Origin: Actinomycetota bacterium | GTDB lineage: Bacteria; Actinomycetota; Acidimicrobiia; Acidimicrobiales; Microtrichaceae | DNA: 8,986 nt | Direction: 5' to 3' | NCBI GenBank assembly: GCA_018268735.1 | Contig: JAFDWA010000050.1 | Location: 1 to 8,986, forward strand | In this document: in pieces, positions 5,253-8,986 of the stretch | Position numbering within the stretch: position 1 is the first letter of the stretch | How the letters are laid out: each line of letters opens with the position of its first letter | Notes under the pieces: generated by a model | Databases searched by the model: none | What the model saw: the letters and a program-made list of their open reading frames with translations, nothing else | Told to the model about the DNA's origin: nothing | Made by a program: the position numbers and the translations under genes

Positions 5253-6854
5253 ATGCTCACCCAGCAGGAGTTCCGGGCGCTCGCGCGTCGCTTCCGAGTC
5301 GTCCCGGTCACCCGGACGCTGCTGGCGGACCTGACCACCCCGGTCGCGGCGTTCGCTCGCTGGTGCGGACCGGACGTCGATGGTGACGGAACCCGGGGTC
5401 GACACGGCTTCCTGCTCGAATCTGTCGACCACGGCGGACGTTGGAGCCGGTGGAGCTTCGTCGGACGCGACCCGCGAACCCGGCTCGTCGCCCGGGGTCG
5501 ACACGTCGAGCTGATCGGGGACCTGCCCGCCGGCCTCGACGCCGACGCCATGCCCACCGATGCCGGCATCCTCGCTGCGCTCGATGTGCTGCTCGACCAC
5601 CTACGGGCGCCGACCGCCGAGGACCTCGCTGCGTTCACCAGTGGTGCTGCGCCCGAGCTGCCGCCGCTGCACTCCGGTGTTGTCGGCTACCTCGGCTACG
5701 ACGTCGTCCGCGAGGTGGAGCACCTTCCGGAGCTGCCCGACGACGACCGGGGCTGGCCCGACGCGGTGCTGTCGGTCATCGGTGAATTGGCTGCGTATGA
5801 CCACTGGTCCCAGCAGGTGACGCTCGTCGCCAACGCGTTCGTCGCCGAGGGAGCGACCGACGCCGAGCTCGACGCCGCCTACGAGGAGGCCGTCGCACGA
5901 CTCGAACGGATGACCTCCGACGGTGCGACCCCGATCGACGAACCGCTGGTCGAGCCGCCGAGCCGCACCGACGAGTCCGTCGAGGTCGTGTCGTCCATGG
6001 CCGGCGGCGACTACGAGCGGGCCGTCGAGGTCGCGAAGGAGCACATCCTCGCCGGTGACATCTTCCAGGTCGTGCTCGCCCAGCGCTTCGACTTCACGAC
6101 CTCGGCCGAACCGCTCGACATCTACCGGACGCTTCGGCAGGTCAACCCGAGCCCCTACATGTTCCTGCTCCGCGAGGACGAGCTGACACTCGTCGGCTGC
6201 TCACCCGAGCCGATGGTGCAGCTGCTCGACGGTCGGGTCATCTCGCGGCCGATCGCCGGCACCCGATTCCGGGGTCGCACCGACGAGCACGACCGCCTGC
6301 TCGCCGCCGAGCTGTTGGAGCACCCGAAGGAGCGCGCCGAACACGTCATGCTCGTCGACCTCGCCCGCAACGACGTGGGTCGGGTCGTCGAGTACGGGAC
6401 CTGCCAGGTCGACGAGCTGATGACCCTCGAGCGATACAGCCACGTGATGCACCTGACGTCGCAGGTGTCGGGCCGACTCGCGCAGGGTCGCAGCGCGACC
6501 GACGTGCTGCGCGCGACGCTGCCGGCGGGCACGGTGTCGGGGGCGCCGAAGGTGCGGGCGATGGAGATCATCGACGAGCTGGAGCCCACGAAGCGCGGTC
6601 CGTACGCCGGGATCGTCGGCTACGTCGACTTCTCCGGCGACATCGACACCGCGATCGCGATCCGCACGATGCTCGTCGAGCCCCCCGGACCCGATGGTCG
6701 TCGTCGGGCCAGCGTGCAGGCCGGTGCCGGCGTCGTCGCGGATTCGGTGGCCGCCGACGAGGAGCTCGAGACCCGCAACAAGGCGAAGGCGCTGCTGTCG
6801 GCGGTGCCGGCAGCAGAGCGGATGACGGCACAGCGCCGTCGCGGGTCCATGTGA
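5253..6854 (+). CDS. trpE: Anthranilate synthase component I
   Basis: TrpE converts chorismate to anthranilate, using ammonia from a separate glutaminase (TrpG). The product has 533 residues, of normal length. The N-terminal regulatory domain contains LLES at 54-57, the element that binds tryptophan for feedback inhibition, followed by WSRWSFVGRDP. The chorismate-binding domain shows ILAGDIFQVVLAQRF (265-279), NPSPYMFLL (298-306), RPIAGTRFRG (332-341), the Mg-binding region HVMLVDLARND (364-374), SHVMHLTSQV (396-405), TLPAGTVSGAPKVRAMEIID (422-441) and QAGAGVVADS (489-498). These mark anthranilate synthase rather than isochorismate synthase; aminodeoxychorismate synthase (PabB) is less likely given LLES and the his/trp setting. 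It sits 11 bp after hisI and has no clear Shine-Dalgarno. No trpG, trpD or trpC follows, because the next gene is on the other strand. Confidence 0.93.
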   Translation: MLTQQEFRALARRFRVVPVTRTLLADLTTPVAAFARWCGPDVDGDGTRGRHGFLLESVDHGGRWSRWSFVGRDPRTRLVARGRHVELIGDLPAGLDADAMPTDAGILAALDVLLDHLRAPTAEDLAAFTSGAAPELPPLHSGVVGYLGYDVVREVEHLPELPDDDRGWPDAVLSVIGELAAYDHWSQQVTLVANAFVAEGATDAELDAAYEEAVARLERMTSDGATPIDEPLVEPPSRTDESVEVVSSMAGGDYERAVEVAKEHILAGDIFQVVLAQRFDFTTSAEPLDIYRTLRQVNPSPYMFLLREDELTLVGCSPEPMVQLLDGRVISRPIAGTRFRGRTDEHDRLLAAELLEHPKERAEHVMLVDLARNDVGRVVEYGTCQVDELMTLERYSHVMHLTSQVSGRLAQGRSATDVLRATLPAGTVSGAPKVRAMEIIDELEPTKRGPYAGIVGYVDFSGDIDTAIAIRTMLVEPPGPDGRRRASVQAGAGVVADSVAADEELETRNKAKALLSAVPAAERMTAQRRRGSM

Positions 6855-6899
6855 TCTCCTACCGCGGGTGGCCGCAGATCGACGCGGGAGGTCCTGCTC

Positions 6900-6923
6900 G
6901 CCGAAGTTCGGGCCGGTTCGGCC
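6900..6923. terminator. Weak hairpins between the convergent trpE and KOW-protein genes
   Basis: GCCGAA (6900-6905) can pair with TTCGGC (6917-6922), or GGCCG (6911-6915) with CGGCC (6919-6923) around GTT. The two options exclude each other. A further six-base pairing, CGCCTG at 6949-6954 with CAGGCG at 6964-6969, lies at the end of the minus-strand gene. None has a T-run. In a 108-bp gap between converging genes they may act as terminators, but the stems are short for such GC-rich DNA. Confidence 0.3.
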
Positions 6924-6926
6924 GCC

Positions 6927-6964
6927 AGCCGCCTGGGGAGCTGTCAGCCGCCTGCGGAGCTGTC
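6927..6964. repeat. 19-bp tandem duplication at the 3' end of the KOW-protein gene
   Basis: The unit AGCCGCCTGGGGAGCTGTC (6927-6945) is followed directly by a copy at 6946-6964 that differs at one base (G6936 against C6955). The second copy contains two of the three bases of the minus-strand stop at 6963-6965, so the duplication lies at and just beyond the end of that gene. It looks like a slippage product; no function is evident. Confidence 0.9.
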
Positions 6965-7304
6965 AGGCGCCGGTCGCTCCACATCCAGCGCCCACGCTGC
7001 GGTCCACCGAAGCGCTCGCCGTGGCACCGGGCGGTGCGGGTTCGGTCTGGATGCGCTGTGCCGACCTGGCGGGAACCGCTGGCTTGCGACCCACGTCCTG
7101 CGTGGTGGGCGACGAGGGGCTGATCGGCTCGAGCATGCTCTTGCGGATCTTGATGCAGCGGCCTCCCTCGGGCTGGCCTCTCGTGATCCCCACCACGACC
7201 ATCCGGTTGCGAGAGGTGCCGAGGACCCTTCCTCTCGCCCCTTCGAAGCGCCCGCCGATGATCCGGACCTCACGGTCCTGCCACGCTCTCCACAGTCGTG
7301 CCAT
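6963..7304 (-). CDS. Small protein with a KOW/SH3-like segment
   Basis: The predicted product has 113 residues. Residues 12-60 (REVRIIGGRFEGARGRVLG, then VVVGITR, then GGRCIKIRKSMLEPI) look like a KOW motif and small beta-barrel as in ribosomal L24 or NusG C-terminal domains: a V-x-I-x-x-G-x-F-x-G-x-x-G-x-V pattern followed by strands. The last 53 residues are rich in Pro, Ala and Ser and probably disordered. I chose ATG 7304 because GGGAG lies eight bases upstream; a longer frame reaching 7472 adds residues with no family signal. Codons such as AGA, GGA and TCT occur in the KOW part, unlike the strongly G/C-ending neighbours. It converges on trpE and lies 212 bp beyond the kinase stop. An RNA-binding or ribosome-linked role is a guess from the fold, and the family itself is not one I recognise. 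Confidence 0.6.
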   Translation of the reverse strand: MARLWRAWQDREVRIIGGRFEGARGRVLGTSRNRMVVVGITRGQPEGGRCIKIRKSMLEPISPSSPTTQDVGRKPAVPARSAQRIQTEPAPPGATASASVDRSVGAGCGATGA

Positions 7305-7306
7305 GT

Positions 7307-7317
7307 CCCTCTCTCCC
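7307..7317 (-). promoter_or_regulatory. Ribosome binding site of the KOW-protein gene
   Basis: On the minus strand, GGGAG (7313-7317) and AGAGGG (7307-7312) form a purine-rich run just before ATG 7304. It is the clearest Shine-Dalgarno in the window and decides the start of this gene. Confidence 0.6.
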
Positions 7318-7342
7318 GATCCGCTGGGCGATGCTGCGGATG

Positions 7343-7355
7343 CAGACGCCGTCTG
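7343..7355. repeat. 13-bp interrupted palindrome in the KOW-gene leader
   Basis: CAGACG and CGTCTG flank a single C. The site is about 15-27 bases downstream of the inferred minus-strand start site, a place where a repressor could bind. As RNA it would give only a five-pair stem with a three-base loop. It could be chance. Confidence 0.3.
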
Positions 7356-7376
7356 GAAGCCACCCCTCGGGCCTGG

Positions 7377-7406
7377 AGTATCGCAACCAAGATGCGGCGT
7401 GATCAA
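7377..7406 (-). promoter_or_regulatory. Sigma-70-type promoter for the KOW-protein gene
   Basis: Read on the minus strand, TTGATC (7401-7406, four of six to TTGACA) is followed after 18 bases by GATACT (7377-7382, four of six to TATAAT). TG precedes the -10 by one base, making an extended -10. Transcription would start near 7370 and leave a leader of about 65 bases before ATG 7304. This gives the small gene its own promoter apart from the kinase operon. No other gene is supported in 7305-7516. Confidence 0.5.
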
Positions 7407-7516
7407 CCGATTCGGCGACATCGGGAAGGACGACCCAACCGCTGTCTGGGCCGAATGGACCCCCACCGGCATCCAACCGAGGAGCGAGCGTGGTGCTGCT
7501 GGCGGCCCGTGCAGGC

Positions 7517-8902
7517 TCAGCTTCGGGCGGTCGGGAGGCGGAACCAGAACGTGGTTCCGCCCTCCGGTGCCGAGCTGACGCCGACGTCGCCGTCCATCGC
7601 CGCGACCAGTTCCCGCACGATCGCGAGACCGAGGCCGCTCCCCGACTCGGTCCGGCGTGGCTGCTCCTGTGCCTGGTAGAGGCGCTCGAACACGTGTGGC
7701 TGATCCGCTGGTGGGATGCCCCGGCCGTCGTCGTGGACCTCGACGAACGCGCTGTGCGCATCGCTGCCGGCCCGGACCCTGACGGTCGTCGTCGCGTAGC
7801 GGGCGGCGTTGTCGATGAGGTTCCCGACGACCTGGCCGAGCCGGTCGACGTCGACGACGACCTGCGCTCCGGAGTCGACGTGCACCTCGAGTCCGAGGGA
7901 GGCGCCGCTGATCTCGGCACGGTGGGACTCCGCAGCGTCTCGGATGACCTCGTCGAGCGGCACCGTGACCGGGTGGAGCGTGAACTGCCGTGCATCGAGC
8001 CGCGCCAGGTCGAGCAGGTCGCGCACCAGGCGGTCCAACCGGTTCGACTCCCGAACGATGACCCGGGCGCCGTCCTGCGGCGACGTCGCCCCGTCGGTGA
8101 TCGCCTCCGCGTAGCCGCGGATGTTGGTCAGCGGTGTGCGCAGGTCGTGTGACACCGACATCAGGAACTGCTGCTCCAAGGTCCGTGACCGCGCAAGCGC
8201 ATCGGCCATCGTGTTCACAGAACGGGCCAGCACCGCAGTCTCGTCCTCGTCGCCAGGAGCGGGGTCGGGGAGCCGGGCGGCGAGGTCACCCGACGCGATG
8301 CGCCGGGTGACCTCGGTGGCCTCCCGGATCGGACGGGCGAGTCGTGAGCCGAGCCACCAGGCGAACGCCGTGGCCAGCGCGACCACGAGACCCGACGAGA
8401 CGAGGAACCAGGTCGCGGGACCTGAGAAGAGCGGGCGGGTGGTCCCCGTGACGCCGACGACGATGGTCGAGGCGCCGACCGCTCGTCCTGCGACCCCGAA
8501 GATGCGGCCGCGGCTGGCAGCACCGCTCGCCTCGCCGCCCGAGCGGGCGATGTCGCCAGCCGCCGAGGACATGGGAACGTCGGCGGGCAGCTCTCCGTAT
8601 GTGCGACCGGCAGGGCCGATCACGACGAGTCCGATGTCCTGCAGCTCGCCCTCTCGGTGCGGCATCGCTGCGGCGATGCGCCGGAGCGTCGCCACCGACA
8701 CCCGTGGCGGTCGTGTGCCGTCGGGGTTGCTCGCGGATCCGAGCGATGCCACGAGGTCCGCAACCGCCGCGGCCTGGTCCCGGAGCTGGCGCTCGGCCGA
8801 TCGTCGGCTCGCCGCACGACTCAGCACGAGCGTGCCGATCCCGGCCAGCACCAGTGCCGCGACCACGGAGATGACGACGGCGAGAGCGACACGGCGGCGC
8901 AT
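7517..8902 (-). CDS. Membrane sensor histidine kinase
   Basis: This 461-residue two-component kinase has a membrane segment at about 5-28, an extracytoplasmic sensor region at 29-163, a second membrane segment at about 164-185, a HAMP domain at about 186-240 (RLARPIREATEVTRRIASGDLAARL and a NTMADAL helix), HisKA with phospho-acceptor His252 in MSVSHDLRTPLTNIRGYAE, and a HATPase with N box VVGNLIDNAARYA (358-370), G1 box DDGRGIP (391-397), FERLYQ (405-410) and G2 box GSGLGLAIVRELV (421-433). All catalytic residues are present. The sensor region has no motif I know, so the signal is unknown. ATG 8902 has GGAG eight bases upstream. It lies 24 bp after the response regulator stop, the usual order for an OmpR-type pair. 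It should autophosphorylate and pass the phosphate to that regulator. Confidence 0.94.
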   Translation of the reverse strand: MRRRVALAVVISVVAALVLAGIGTLVLSRAASRRSAERQLRDQAAAVADLVASLGSASNPDGTRPPRVSVATLRRIAAAMPHREGELQDIGLVVIGPAGRTYGELPADVPMSSAAGDIARSGGEASGAASRGRIFGVAGRAVGASTIVVGVTGTTRPLFSGPATWFLVSSGLVVALATAFAWWLGSRLARPIREATEVTRRIASGDLAARLPDPAPGDEDETAVLARSVNTMADALARSRTLEQQFLMSVSHDLRTPLTNIRGYAEAITDGATSPQDGARVIVRESNRLDRLVRDLLDLARLDARQFTLHPVTVPLDEVIRDAAESHRAEISGASLGLEVHVDSGAQVVVDVDRLGQVVGNLIDNAARYATTTVRVRAGSDAHSAFVEVHDDGRGIPPADQPHVFERLYQAQEQPRRTESGSGLGLAIVRELVAAMDGDVGVSSAPEGGTTFWFRLPTARS

Positions 8903-8926
8903 GAGGTGGGCTCCGGTGCCGGTCCG

Positions 8927-8986
8927 TCAGTCCAGCCGGTACCCGACGCCCCACACGGTCGCGAGGGGGAGGTCGTCGCCGAGCTT
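8927..8986 (-). CDS. OmpR-family response regulator, last 19 residues (rest outside window)
   Basis: Read on the minus strand, the window edge gives Lys-Leu-Gly-Asp-Asp-Leu-Pro-Leu followed by ATVWGVGYRLD and a TGA at 8929-8927. The T-V-W/R-G-x-G-Y-R-L/F ending is the C-terminal hairpin of the winged-helix DNA-binding domain in OmpR/PhoB regulators. The histidine kinase follows 24 bp downstream and is its likely partner. The receiver domain is outside the window, so the phospho-acceptor Asp cannot be checked. Confidence 0.88.
   Translation of the reverse strand, partial: KLGDDLPLATVWGVGYRLD

Noticed and set aside
7305..7472. N-terminal extension of the KOW protein to ATG 7472
   Set aside because: The added 56 residues show no family pattern, and the promoter and ribosome binding site point to ATG 7304.

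Overview
The window is very GC-rich, with strong G/C at third codon positions. It carries an actinobacterial-type amino-acid biosynthesis cluster that includes an F420-type luciferase-like oxidoreductase and uses GTG starts and overlapping genes. HisA has the ordinary HisA signature (Gly-Gly-Gly) rather than the PriA form (Ser-Gly-Gly) of Mycobacterium and Streptomyces. Together these point to a deep-branching actinobacterium, possibly Acidimicrobiia. That placement is inference, not a database result.

Plus strand, 1-6854: the 3' part of hisC, a 108-bp gap with a strong imperfect hairpin, then hisB-hisH-hisA-hisF. HisB/HisH and HisH/HisA overlap by a few bases. HisA and hisF are joined by a 17-bp tandem repeat that also forms a chain of tiny overlapping ORFs. 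An F420-type luciferase-like oxidoreductase follows, overlapping hisF by one base, then a short divergent GroES-like (Cpn10) protein, a perfect 10-bp-stem hairpin, hisI and trpE. HisC, HisB, HisH, HisA, HisF and HisI cover much of histidine synthesis. HisG, HisE, HisD and the phosphatase are not in the window. TrpE opens the tryptophan branch, but no glutaminase partner is seen here. TANNNT hexamers lie 6-9 bases before the starts of the oxidoreductase, GroES-like and hisI genes, which suggests extra internal leaderless or near-leaderless promoters in the second half of the cluster.

Minus strand, 8986-6963: the last 19 residues of an OmpR-family response regulator, a complete membrane histidine kinase 24 bp downstream of it, then a small protein of about 113 residues with a KOW/SH3-like segment and its own plausible promoter and ribosome binding site. 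This small gene converges on trpE. The 108 bp between them hold weak hairpins and a 19-bp tandem duplication. The 212 bp between the kinase stop and the small gene hold its promoter and leader and no other gene I can support.

The most unusual item is the hisA-hisF junction. Every repeat unit recreates an ATGA stop/start overlap, so the array looks like a relay of six-codon ORFs (Met-Thr-Glu-Thr-Ala-Thr, stop) that could carry terminating ribosomes from hisA to hisF.
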